Assembly: GCA_038240855.1 (NCBI GenBank)
Contig: JBBRGI010000227.1
Location: 1 to 6,119 of the forward strand
Origin: JAAFHB01 sp038240855
GTDB lineage: Bacteria; Bacteroidota; Bacteroidia; Bacteroidales; Prolixibacteraceae
Length of the DNA: 6,119 nt
Direction of reading: 5' to 3'
Position numbers and translations under genes: made by a program. This document shows positions 1 to 5,765 of this stretch, piece after piece (the first letter of the stretch is position 1; the number at the start of each line of letters is the position of its first letter). The notes under the pieces are model-generated. The model did no database searches, was not told the DNA's origin, and saw only the letters and a list, made by a program, of their open reading frames with translations.

Positions 1-390
1 ACTTAGAAAAAGCTGGAAAGGTTCTCTGAATTCATCTTCAAGAAGATCAATCTTTTTGTAAATCTCCTTCTCCGCATGAATCGAATCAGCCGCCGGAGAG
101 TAATCATCTTTCGAAAACGAAATCTGAAGCTTATGTGAAGAACTTTCGAGCGTCGTTTTGGCTTTCACATTTCTCCGGTACTCATTAATAAATGTATTTT
201 TCATGATCGTGTAAACCCAGGCCATAAGATTTGTGTCGGCCGAAAATTTATCACGATAAGTTAGTGCCTTCAAATAGGTCTCCTGGACAAGATCACGGGC
301 TTTATCCGAATCGCTCGTTAAACTTAATGCAAAGTAGTATAATTTATTGTGAAGGCCTGTCAGTGAATTCTGAAATTGAATTTGTGTCAT
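1..390 (-). CDS. ECF-type RNA polymerase sigma factor (3' end cut by window)
   Basis: This is the first 130 codons of an ECF (sigma-70 family, group 4) sigma factor, which would direct RNA polymerase to a dedicated promoter set. It starts at an ATG (388-390) and stays open to base 1. The sigma-2 domain covers about residues 10-75. Region 2.2 carries D-L-V-Q-E-T-Y-L-K-A-L (residues 33-43), the core-binding helix. Regions 2.3/2.4 follow with M-A-W-V-Y-T-I-M-K-N (56-65) and F-I-N-E-Y-R-R (67-73), which would contact the -10-like element. A polar linker (about 76-108) leads into the start of sigma-4, with E-F-R-E-P-F-Q-L-F-L (120-129). The helix-turn-helix lies outside the window. ECF proteins are usually about 160-200 residues, so most of the gene is present. 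There is no Shine-Dalgarno sequence, and a Bacteroidota-type promoter lies about 60 bp upstream. No anti-sigma gene is visible, and the regulon cannot be inferred. Confidence 0.93.
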   Translation of the reverse strand, partial: MTQIQFQNSLTGLHNKLYYFALSLTSDSDKARDLVQETYLKALTYRDKFSADTNLMAWVYTIMKNTFINEYRRNVKAKTTLESSSHKLQISFSKDDYSPAADSIHAEKEIYKKIDLLEDEFREPFQLFLS

Positions 391-447
391 AATAGGATTT
401 ATTAATAATTTGATCAAATAAAGGTTTTCAATTATCAAACAATGCAT

Positions 448-478
448 CAAAGATATCAGGTACACATTTAAAAAACAA
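448..478 (-). promoter_or_regulatory. Bacteroidota-type promoter for the ECF sigma gene
   Basis: On the minus strand the -7 element TATCTTTG (448-455) matches the Bacteroidota primary-sigma consensus TAnnTTTG exactly. A -33 TTG (476-478) lies 20 nt upstream, which is the expected spacing. Transcription would start near 440, leaving a leader of about 50 nt before the ATG at 390. The leader contains a 12-bp palindrome, ATTTGATCAAAT (408-419). The call is a pattern match only. Confidence 0.5.
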
Positions 479-580
479 TACTCTGCTAATTATCTCTTCA
501 TTTTTCAGCTGATTTATTTCAATTGATTCTAAATAGCGAAATCGTAATTATCAATATAACAATGTGATCTCGTCATAATC

Positions 581-606
581 TTTTGTGCAATTTAAATTGC
601 AGCAAA
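581..606. repeat. Imperfect 26-bp palindrome, possible operator
   Basis: The centre TGCAATTTAAATTGCA (586-601) is a perfect 16-bp palindrome. After two mismatched pairs it continues as TTT / AAA at 581-583 and 604-606. A dyad of this size in a region between divergent genes suits a dimeric regulator site. It lies well upstream of both start codons (about 190 bp from the sigma gene and 375 bp from the dehydrogenase gene), so which gene it would control is unclear. The symmetry is seen directly and the function is inferred. Confidence 0.35.
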
Positions 607-979
607 CGCAAAAAAAAATTCCAAACCTGGTTTATTTTGATCAAACATAGCTTTTGAATGATCAAACAACGATTTTCCGAAGCAAATGGTGAGTATTTTT
701 TTGTAATGAGAATCGAAATATGCTGAACGTCTTTATCAATTTAAAAGCTTAAATTTACCGTTATTTTAATATGGCCGAAGGTTTTTGCAATTTGACAGAT
801 GAACATTCTTTATTCGGGCAATGTGGCTCACTGTAGCGAAGCTCTGAGCATAAAGATGATTTTTAACTAAAAATATTAAGTTAGTCTTCTGTTTGATGAT
901 TTTTTTGTTTGAACCATAACGAAACCATTAATAATTCGTGTCGTAAAACTTGGAATAATTCAACCATAAATTCTATAAT

Positions 980-2275
980 ATGCCTTCTATTCGTATCGCA
1001 GTTATTGGCCTCGGCTACGTGGGCCTGCCTCTTGCACGGCTTTTTGCCACAAAATACCCGGTGATCGGGTTTGATATTAATCAGCAACGCGTTAATGAAA
1101 TCAACCAGGGGATCGATCGGACCCTCGAGGTGGATAAAGAGGTACTTCGTGCAGCACTAGTCACTGAAAATCCTGCAACCCTGGGAACAAACGGACTGTT
1201 TTGCTCATTTAACCCTGAAGATATCAAAACCTGTAATTTTTATGTCGTGACGGTTCCTACTCCCGTGGATAAAAACAACCGCCCAGACCTCACACCGCTG
1301 ATTAAAGCCTCAGAAACCGTTGGTCGTGCAGTATCCAAAGGAGATATCGTTGTTTACGAATCGACTGTTTATCCGGGTGCCACTGAGGAGGATTGTATTC
1401 CTGTAGTCGAAAAAGTGTCAGGTCTCAGATACAACATCGATTTCTTTGCCGGATATAGTCCTGAAAGAATCAATCCGGGGGATAAGGAACACACAGTTGA
1501 AAAGATTAAAAAAGTAACTTCCGGTTCAACACCCGAAATTGCTGAGATCGTTGATCTCACCTACCGTTCCGTAATTCAGTCAGGGACCCATAAAGCTTCA
1601 TCAATCAGGGTGGCTGAAGCCGCCAAAGTAATTGAAAACAGTCAGCGCGACATCAATATCGCTTTTGTAAATGAACTTGCCAAAATATTCAATGCGATGA
1701 AGATAGACACGCAGGATGTATTGGAGGCCGCCGCAACAAAATGGAATTTCCTTCCGTTTAAACCCGGGCTTGTCGGGGGGCATTGTATTGGGGTTGATCC
1801 CTATTATCTTGCACAAAAATCACAGGAAGCCGGGTATCATCCCGAAATTATCCTTGCCGGACGGCGAATGAACGACAGCATGGGAAAATATGTGGCCGCC
1901 GAGGTGGTCAAACTAATGATTAGAAATGAGGTTCCGGTTAAAAACGCAAAAATACTGATGCTCGGGATTACTTTTAAGGAAAATTGTCCTGATATCAGGA
2001 ATACGAAGGCAACGGATATCTACCATGAATTAATCAGTTACGGTATTAATGTAGATGTTTACGATCCGTGGGCTTCACCCGAAGAAGTAAAACATGAATA
2101 CGGAATCTCTATCCTGGGACAATTAAATGAATCGGCCAATTATGATGCGGTGATCCTGGCCGTCGCTCATCAGAAGTTTTTAACGCTCGATCTCAAGACG
2201 TTTAAATCACGAGGTGCAATTATTTACGATCTGAAAGGTATTCTTCCCCGCGAACTGGTGAATGCACGTCTTTAA
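980..2275 (+). CDS. tviB: UDP-N-acetyl-hexosamine 6-dehydrogenase (TviB/WbpA family)
   Basis: This cytosolic NAD+-dependent enzyme oxidises C6 of a UDP-HexNAc (UDP-GlcNAc or UDP-GalNAc) to the uronic acid in two steps, making a precursor for capsule or O-antigen sugars. All three UDP-glucose/GDP-mannose dehydrogenase domains are present in 431 residues, the normal family length. The N-terminal Rossmann domain has V-I-G-L-G-Y-V-G-L-P (8-17) and Y-E-S-T-V-Y-P-G (126-133). The central domain has A-A-K-V-I-E-N (214-220). The catalytic cysteine is C269 in G-G-H-C-I-G-V-D-P-Y-Y-L. The C-terminal UDP-binding domain has G-I-T-F-K-E-N-C-P-D-I-R-N-T-K (329-343). The Y-H-P-E-I-I-L-A-G-R-R run and the F-K-E-N-C-P motif point to the TviB/WbpA branch rather than UDP-glucose dehydrogenase. 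UDP-GlcNAc versus UDP-GalNAc cannot be decided by eye. The leader is A/T-rich without a Shine-Dalgarno sequence. No glycosyltransferase gene adjoins it. A HAD gene follows after 80 bp with no terminator between. Confidence 0.93.
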   Translation: MPSIRIAVIGLGYVGLPLARLFATKYPVIGFDINQQRVNEINQGIDRTLEVDKEVLRAALVTENPATLGTNGLFCSFNPEDIKTCNFYVVTVPTPVDKNNRPDLTPLIKASETVGRAVSKGDIVVYESTVYPGATEEDCIPVVEKVSGLRYNIDFFAGYSPERINPGDKEHTVEKIKKVTSGSTPEIAEIVDLTYRSVIQSGTHKASSIRVAEAAKVIENSQRDINIAFVNELAKIFNAMKIDTQDVLEAAATKWNFLPFKPGLVGGHCIGVDPYYLAQKSQEAGYHPEIILAGRRMNDSMGKYVAAEVVKLMIRNEVPVKNAKILMLGITFKENCPDIRNTKATDIYHELISYGINVDVYDPWASPEEVKHEYGISILGQLNESANYDAVILAVAHQKFLTLDLKTFKSRGAIIYDLKGILPRELVNARL

Positions 2276-2355
2276 ATTAGATTATATCAATGTATTGGAT
2301 AAAATTGATTTCCCCAGTTGCTAAAATAATCAATCTTTAAATTTAAAACCGATCT

Positions 2356-2712
2356 ATGATAATTGCAGTTGATTTTGACGGAACAATCGTTGAACATCGT
2401 TACCCGGCAATCGGAAAGGAACTGCCATTTGCGACGGAAACCATTAAAGCGCTTCAGAGAAAACATCATCAGATCATTCTCTGGACCTACAGATCAGGCA
2501 AAGAGTTGGAGGAAGCGGTAAATTTTTGTCAGAAGAGGGGTGTTGAATTTTACGCGGTAAATAAAAACTATCCCGAAGAACAGTTCAATGAGAGCATTAG
2601 CAGAAAAATCAATGCTGATCTGTATATTGATGACCGGAATATCGGAGGATTGCCCGGATGGGGTGAGATTTACCATACGATCTGTCCTGAGGATTCCGGA
2701 AAGCGAAAATAA
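2356..2712 (+). CDS. Small capless HAD-superfamily hydrolase (BT_0820-like)
   Basis: This 118-residue protein is a probable Mg2+-dependent phosphatase of the haloacid dehalogenase superfamily, substrate unknown. Motif I is D6-F-D-G-T, with D6 as nucleophile and D8 as acid/base. Motif II is the threonine T44 in L-W-T-Y-R-S-G. K84 is a plausible motif III lysine. Motif IV is D92-D93 in Y-I-D-D-R-N. There is no room for a cap domain, so this is a C0-type enzyme, which usually acts on larger or exposed phosphorylated substrates. It resembles the short HAD proteins common in Bacteroidota (BT_0820 type). It starts 80 bp after the dehydrogenase gene and no terminator is visible between them, so a two-gene transcript ending at the hairpin at 2797-2827 is likely. 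A weak internal promoter is possible (TAAAATTG at 2300-2307, one mismatch). A role in sugar-phosphate metabolism is only suggested by the neighbour. Confidence 0.85.
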   Translation: MIIAVDFDGTIVEHRYPAIGKELPFATETIKALQRKHHQIILWTYRSGKELEEAVNFCQKRGVEFYAVNKNYPEEQFNESISRKINADLYIDDRNIGGLPGWGEIYHTICPEDSGKRK

Positions 2713-2796
2713 TTCTGATAATTTTTCGGAGACCAGTACCACCAGCCGCCAGGAATTCCTCAGAGCCGGAAAATTCAGCTTTTACCTTTCTGTTAA

Positions 2797-2827
2797 AATA
2801 AATGCCCGACAGAAACGGGCATTTATT
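2797..2827. terminator. Bidirectional intrinsic terminator between convergent genes
   Basis: A 12-bp perfect stem pairs AATAAATGCCCG (2797-2808) with CGGGCATTTATT (2816-2827) around a 7-nt loop. The G/C-rich stem top and A/T-rich base give a T-rich 3' side in both directions (ATTTATTATT on plus, ATTTATTTTAAC on minus). It lies 84 bp after the HAD stop codon and 8 bp after the minus-strand stop codon at 2836-2838, so it can end both converging transcripts. Confidence 0.85.
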
Positions 2828-2835
2828 ATTCATAT

Positions 2836-4032
2836 TTATACTGTCTCGAGCGGCACATCGTGAAGTTCCCGCCACGGGAGACCATGCAGATTCAACTGCT
2901 CCATAAACGGATCAGGATTGAACTCCTCAACATTGAAGACACCCGGTCGTTTCCACTCCCCGTTAAGGAACATCATAGCCCCGATCATTGCAGGTACTCC
3001 GGTTGTATAACTGATAGCCTGCATGCCGGTTTCGGCATATGCTGCTTCGTGACTGCAATTATTATAAATGTAGTACGTCTTTTTCTTCTTATCCTTTATC
3101 CCTTTTATCCGGCAGCCAATAGAAGTCTCACCTTTATAATTGGCGCCAAGCTCTTCGGGAGCAGGTAGCACAGCCTTTAAAAACTGGATTGGAACTATTT
3201 CCTTTCCTTCGTAAAGAATAGGTTTTATTCCTGCCATGCCGATGTTTTGAATCACACGCAGGTGAGTCAGGTATTCCAGTCCAAAGGTCATCCAGAATCG
3301 GGCTTTTTTAAGAGTTGGAAAATTTTTCACCAGCGACTCGAGTTCTTCGTGGTAGATAACATATGATTCACGTTCACCAATACGAGGGTAAGTTAATGGT
3401 TTATGGATTTCGTGCGGCTCGGTTACGACCCATTGGCCATTTTCCCAGTATTTCCCCCTTTGAGTTACCTCGCGGATGTTTATTTCAGGATTGAAATTCG
3501 TAGCAAACGGTTTTCCATGATCCCCCGCGTTACAATCAACAATATCAAGGGTCTGAATCTCATCAAAGACATATTTTGCGGCCCAGGCAGTGAAGATGTT
3601 TGTAACTCCCGGATCAAATCCACATCCAAGTATTGCAGTTAATCCTGCGGCTTTAAACCTTTCCTGATAATCCCATTGCCATTTGTACTCGAATTTGGCC
3701 TCTTCTTTGGGTTCATAATTGGCGGTATCGAGATATGAAACGCCCGTTTCGAGACATGCATCCATGATCGTGAGATCCTGGTAAGGCAGTGCCACATTTA
3801 CCACCAGATCAGGTTTAAAAGACCGGATCAGTGCAACCAGTTGCGGAACCTGGTCAGCATCGACCTGAGCAGTCTGAATTCTGTTTCCGCCAATCAGGGC
3901 AGCAATCGCATCACATTTCGATTTGGTACGACTAGCGAGCATAATCTCCGTGAAAACATCAGGAAGACCTGCCATCTTGTGTGCAACGACGGTTCCAACA
4001 CCACCGGCACCAATGATCAAAACTTTTCCCAT
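2836..4032 (-). CDS. Carboxynorspermidine/carboxyspermidine dehydrogenase (saccharopine dehydrogenase family)
   Basis: This NAD(P)H-dependent enzyme condenses aspartate beta-semialdehyde with a diamine (putrescine or diaminopropane) and reduces the imine to carboxyspermidine or carboxynorspermidine. A PLP decarboxylase (CANSDC) then gives the triamine. It is the usual spermidine route of gut Bacteroidota and is cytosolic. From the ATG at 4030-4032 the protein has 398 residues, the normal length. It opens with the Rossmann motif L-I-I-G-A-G-G-V-G (5-13). Further segments are N-V-A-L-P-Y-Q-D (79-86), Y-L-D-T-A-N-Y-E-P (100-108), G-C-G-F-D-P-G (136-142), N-F-N-P-E-I-N-I-R-E (179-188) and S-Y-T-T-G-V-P-A (341-348). 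The frame extends to a TTG at 4060-4062, but that adds ten residues before the motif at which relatives begin, so I prefer the ATG. The decarboxylase partner is not in the window. True saccharopine dehydrogenase is less likely. Confidence 0.92.
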   Translation of the reverse strand: MGKVLIIGAGGVGTVVAHKMAGLPDVFTEIMLASRTKSKCDAIAALIGGNRIQTAQVDADQVPQLVALIRSFKPDLVVNVALPYQDLTIMDACLETGVSYLDTANYEPKEEAKFEYKWQWDYQERFKAAGLTAILGCGFDPGVTNIFTAWAAKYVFDEIQTLDIVDCNAGDHGKPFATNFNPEINIREVTQRGKYWENGQWVVTEPHEIHKPLTYPRIGERESYVIYHEELESLVKNFPTLKKARFWMTFGLEYLTHLRVIQNIGMAGIKPILYEGKEIVPIQFLKAVLPAPEELGANYKGETSIGCRIKGIKDKKKKTYYIYNNCSHEAAYAETGMQAISYTTGVPAMIGAMMFLNGEWKRPGVFNVEEFNPDPFMEQLNLHGLPWRELHDVPLETV

Positions 4033-4145
4033 CAAATGTTTCTTATTATTAGGGTTAAACAATCAAATTGACTGCAAAATAACCAAATTTTCCGACGAAA
4101 TCATTCATTTACTACCGGCAAAAGAAAAATTTTTAGTTACTTAAC

Positions 4146-4181
4146 GTTTTAAAACAATTCAACATTTACAAAAACAATTCA
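4146..4181 (+). repeat. Palindrome and 11-bp direct repeat in the cupin leader
   Basis: AAAACAATTCA occurs twice, at 4151-4161 and 4171-4181, exactly 20 bp apart. The first copy overlaps a 10-bp palindrome, GTTTTAAAAC (4146-4155). The second copy ends 3 bp before the cupin ATG at 4185. The 152 bp between the dehydrogenase ATG (4032) and the cupin ATG must hold both divergent promoters, but I see no perfect TAnnTTTG box there. The repeat could be a regulator site or chance in A-rich DNA. Confidence 0.3.
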
Positions 4182-4184
4182 TCA

Positions 4185-4520
4185 ATGGCAGTACTTAAAT
4201 ATTCTGAAAATACCTGGGAAGAGATCAGGGAAGGAGTATTCCGTAAAATGGTTTATCTTGAACAAATTATGACTGTGATGATTGAGTTTAGAAATGGCCC
4301 GTGGATCGAAGCAGATCCTTATCATTCTCACCCGCATGAGCAAACCTGCTATATCGGAAAGGGTGAAATTATCCTTTCTTGCGAAGGGGAGCCCGATCAG
4401 GTGCTTAATGAAGGTGATTTATTCTATATCCCGTCCGGAAAAAAGCATACAATCCGTGTGCTCTCACCCGTTGCGCGATTAATCGACAGCTTCTCTCCTA
4501 TCCGTGAAGATTTTCTTTAA
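4185..4520 (+). CDS. Single-domain cupin protein
   Basis: This 111-residue, one-domain cupin (small beta-barrel, Cupin_2 type) is probably cytosolic, having no signal peptide or membrane segment. Cupin motif 1 is H47-S-H49-P-H-E-Q53, followed by Y-I-G-K-G-E-I (56-62). Motif 2 is G77-D-L-F-Y-I-P-S-G-K-K-H88. Likely metal ligands are H47, H49, Q53 and H88, with glutamine in place of the commoner glutamate. This H-S-H-P-H-E-Q form occurs in many small cupins, so the site is probably intact. Such proteins include sugar-binding, isomerase, dioxygenase and sensor-like members, and the sequence does not distinguish these. The ATG follows an A-rich leader without a Shine-Dalgarno sequence. The gene diverges from the carboxynorspermidine dehydrogenase and converges on mltG, with 8 bp between stop codons. 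I assign no substrate. Confidence 0.85.
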   Translation: MAVLKYSENTWEEIREGVFRKMVYLEQIMTVMIEFRNGPWIEADPYHSHPHEQTCYIGKGEIILSCEGEPDQVLNEGDLFYIPSGKKHTIRVLSPVARLIDSFSPIREDFL

Positions 4521-4528
4521 AGTTTAAA

Positions 4529-5590
4529 TCATCTCCATATCTTACTTTTATTCAGTTCCCTCTGGTATCGCGCAGCATTGCGGTTATGTTCAGCGAGCGA
4601 CCGGGCAAAGTTATGGTAACCTGAGAAATCTTCTTTCGCGCAGAAATACATAAAATCATGCTGTTCCGCATTTAAAACGGCATCCACACTGGCAATATCC
4701 GGAAAGTTAATCGGACCCGGAGGAAGTCCCGCATATTTGTATGTATTGTAAGGAGAATCGATTGTTAAATCCTCCGTTAATATCCTTTTTAACTGGAAAT
4801 TACCCAGCGCATATTTAATGGTTGGATCGGCCTGAAGCAGCCATCCCCTTTTATACCGGTTTATGTAAACTCCTGCCATTCGCGATTTTTCATCATTCTT
4901 GTTAGTCTCTTCGTGGACGATCGAGGCGATGGTAACGACCTGTAACGATGATAAGCCCATGTCTGCTGCCTTTTTTTTACGAGATTCGGTCCAAAACTGA
5001 TCATATTCCCATTTCATCTTCATGATAAACTTTGCCGGCGAAATATCCCAATAGATTTCATAGGTATTTGGGATGAATATCATCGGAAACGATTCGCGGG
5101 TAAATCCCATATCGGAAGCGATCTTATCATTATTTAACGCGCTCAGAAAAGCTGCAGAGTCAGGCTCAAGGTAATAGGCCAGCCGGGCAGCAAGTTCTTC
5201 TTTGAAACGGATATTATTAAAGGTAACCTTTACGGGCATCTGAATTCCTTGCCTCAAAAGATCAATCAACTTGTTATTACTCCATCCTTCTTTAACCAGG
5301 TATGCGCCAGAACGGATCTTTTGCGGATAACTCTTTTTATTTGCTACCCATTGAAATGAAGAAATCTTATTTAGGAAATCGCCTTCTTTCAGCAAATCAA
5401 CTACCTGTTGAAAATCGGCACCAGTCGGAATATACAACATCCCTGTTTTCTTAACATTGTTCTTATAGATGTCGTTATAAAGCCGATATCCCCAAATGCC
5501 AGCCATTATTGCCACCAGACAAATACCCACTACGATCAACTTACCCGGTTTGGGAACCACCATTAACCTGTTTTTTATGATTAAACTCAT
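4529..5590 (-). CDS. mltG: Endolytic peptidoglycan transglycosylase MltG (YceG-like)
   Basis: MltG is an inner-membrane lytic transglycosylase that cuts nascent glycan strands and thereby sets their length during peptidoglycan synthesis. The 353-residue protein has a short basic N-terminus and one transmembrane helix (about 18-35), with the rest periplasmic. A LysM-like region (about 48-115) precedes the YceG catalytic domain. Diagnostic segments are F-I-P-N-T-Y-E-I-Y-W (172-181), I-A-S-I-V-H-E-E-T-N (221-230), G-V-Y-I-N-R (240-245), L-Q-A-D-P-T-I-K-Y (252-260), S-P-Y-N-T-Y (279-284) and G-L-P-P-G-P-I (288-294). E228 aligns with the catalytic E218 of E. coli MltG. H226 replaces a nearby non-catalytic glutamate. 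Length is typical. The ATG at 5588-5590 lies about 40 nt downstream of a predicted start site. An ATG nine codons in is possible but less likely. It stands alone, with no pyrimidine or DNA-repair neighbours as in E. coli. Confidence 0.95.
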   Translation of the reverse strand: MSLIIKNRLMVVPKPGKLIVVGICLVAIMAGIWGYRLYNDIYKNNVKKTGMLYIPTGADFQQVVDLLKEGDFLNKISSFQWVANKKSYPQKIRSGAYLVKEGWSNNKLIDLLRQGIQMPVKVTFNNIRFKEELAARLAYYLEPDSAAFLSALNNDKIASDMGFTRESFPMIFIPNTYEIYWDISPAKFIMKMKWEYDQFWTESRKKKAADMGLSSLQVVTIASIVHEETNKNDEKSRMAGVYINRYKRGWLLQADPTIKYALGNFQLKRILTEDLTIDSPYNTYKYAGLPPGPINFPDIASVDAVLNAEQHDFMYFCAKEDFSGYHNFARSLAEHNRNAARYQRELNKSKIWR

Positions 5591-5637
5591 CGGCCTCTCG
5601 GTTTTATTGACAATTATCCTTTACAATTAAAACACTG

Positions 5638-5668
5638 CAAAAATACAAAATTGGCCTCAAAGTCAGAA
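5638..5668 (-). promoter_or_regulatory. Bacteroidota-type promoter for mltG
   Basis: On the minus strand the -7 element TATTTTTG (5638-5645) matches TAnnTTTG exactly. A -33-like TTC (5666-5668, consensus TTG) lies 20 nt upstream. The predicted start is about 5632, giving a leader of roughly 40 nt. The -33 position overlaps the left arm of the inverted repeat at 5666-5681. Confidence 0.5.
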
Positions 5669-5681
5669 GTAAGTCTACTTC
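5666..5681. repeat. Inverted repeat between divergent mltG and fprA promoters
   Basis: GAAGTA (5666-5671) and TACTTC (5676-5681) form a perfect inverted repeat with a 4-nt centre. The left arm covers the mltG -33 position, and the right arm lies about 15 bp upstream of the fprA -33 position. That is a plausible operator location for one or both promoters. No regulator family can be named from the motif. Confidence 0.3.
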
Positions 5682-5695
5682 CGGATAAAATCGGG

Positions 5696-5727
5696 TTCAC
5701 CTTAAGTGCGAATATTTTGTACTTTTG
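5696..5727 (+). promoter_or_regulatory. Bacteroidota-type promoter for the flavodiiron gene
   Basis: The -7 element TACTTTTG (5720-5727) matches TAnnTTTG exactly. A -33-like TTC (5696-5698, consensus TTG) lies 21 nt upstream. Transcription would start near 5734, about 30 nt before the ATG at 5766. Confidence 0.5.
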
Positions 5728-5765
5728 TGACCTGAAAATATTTATTAAACAATACAACTATCAGT

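Larger units (their letters stand above)
391..979. other. 589-bp A/T-rich intergenic region, no convincing gene
   Basis: This stretch separates the divergent sigma-factor and nucleotide-sugar dehydrogenase genes. No reading frame in it looks like a real protein. The longest tidy plus-strand candidate is a 21-codon ORF at 771-836. A minus-strand frame running 1087-881 only mirrors the start of the dehydrogenase gene. The visible structure is symmetrical DNA: a palindrome at 408-419, an imperfect 26-bp palindrome at 581-606, TGATCAAAC copies at 638-646 and 659-667 (21 bp apart), and a small hairpin at 826-849. I found no perfect TAnnTTTG element with a matching -33 box for the gene at 980, so its promoter is unassigned. 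No tRNA, riboswitch core or transposon end is recognisable. Confidence 0.7.

Noticed and set aside
974..979. TATAAT directly before the dehydrogenase ATG as a -10 box
   Set aside because: It abuts the start codon, so transcription would start inside the gene, and Bacteroidota promoters use TAnnTTTG rather than TATAAT.
881..1087. Minus-strand 68-codon ORF overlapping the dehydrogenase start
   Set aside because: Half of it is the antisense of a well-supported coding region, and it has no recognisable domain.
2704..2728. Hairpin spanning the HAD stop codon as a terminator
   Set aside because: The stem is A/T-rich with a 2-nt bulge and no following T-run; the 2797-2827 hairpin is a far better terminator.
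2588..2875. ORFs on both strands across the end of the HAD gene and the terminator
   Set aside because: They overlap the HAD and dehydrogenase genes, run through a strong terminator hairpin, and have no family signature.
4033..4062. N-terminal extension of the carboxynorspermidine dehydrogenase from a start at 4062
   Set aside because: The codon at 4060-4062 is TTG, not ATG, and the ten added residues precede the Rossmann motif at which relatives normally begin. The ATG at 4032 is better.
4149..4182. Short CRISPR-like array before the cupin gene
   Set aside because: There are only two 11-bp copies with a 9-bp gap, far below CRISPR repeat and spacer sizes, and no cas genes are present.
4903..4911. 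Apparent loss of the MltG active-site glutamate (V-H-E-E-T instead of I-E-K-E-T)
   Set aside because: Counting along E. coli MltG places catalytic E218 at the second glutamate of E-K-E-T. That residue is kept here as E228; only the non-catalytic first position is H226.
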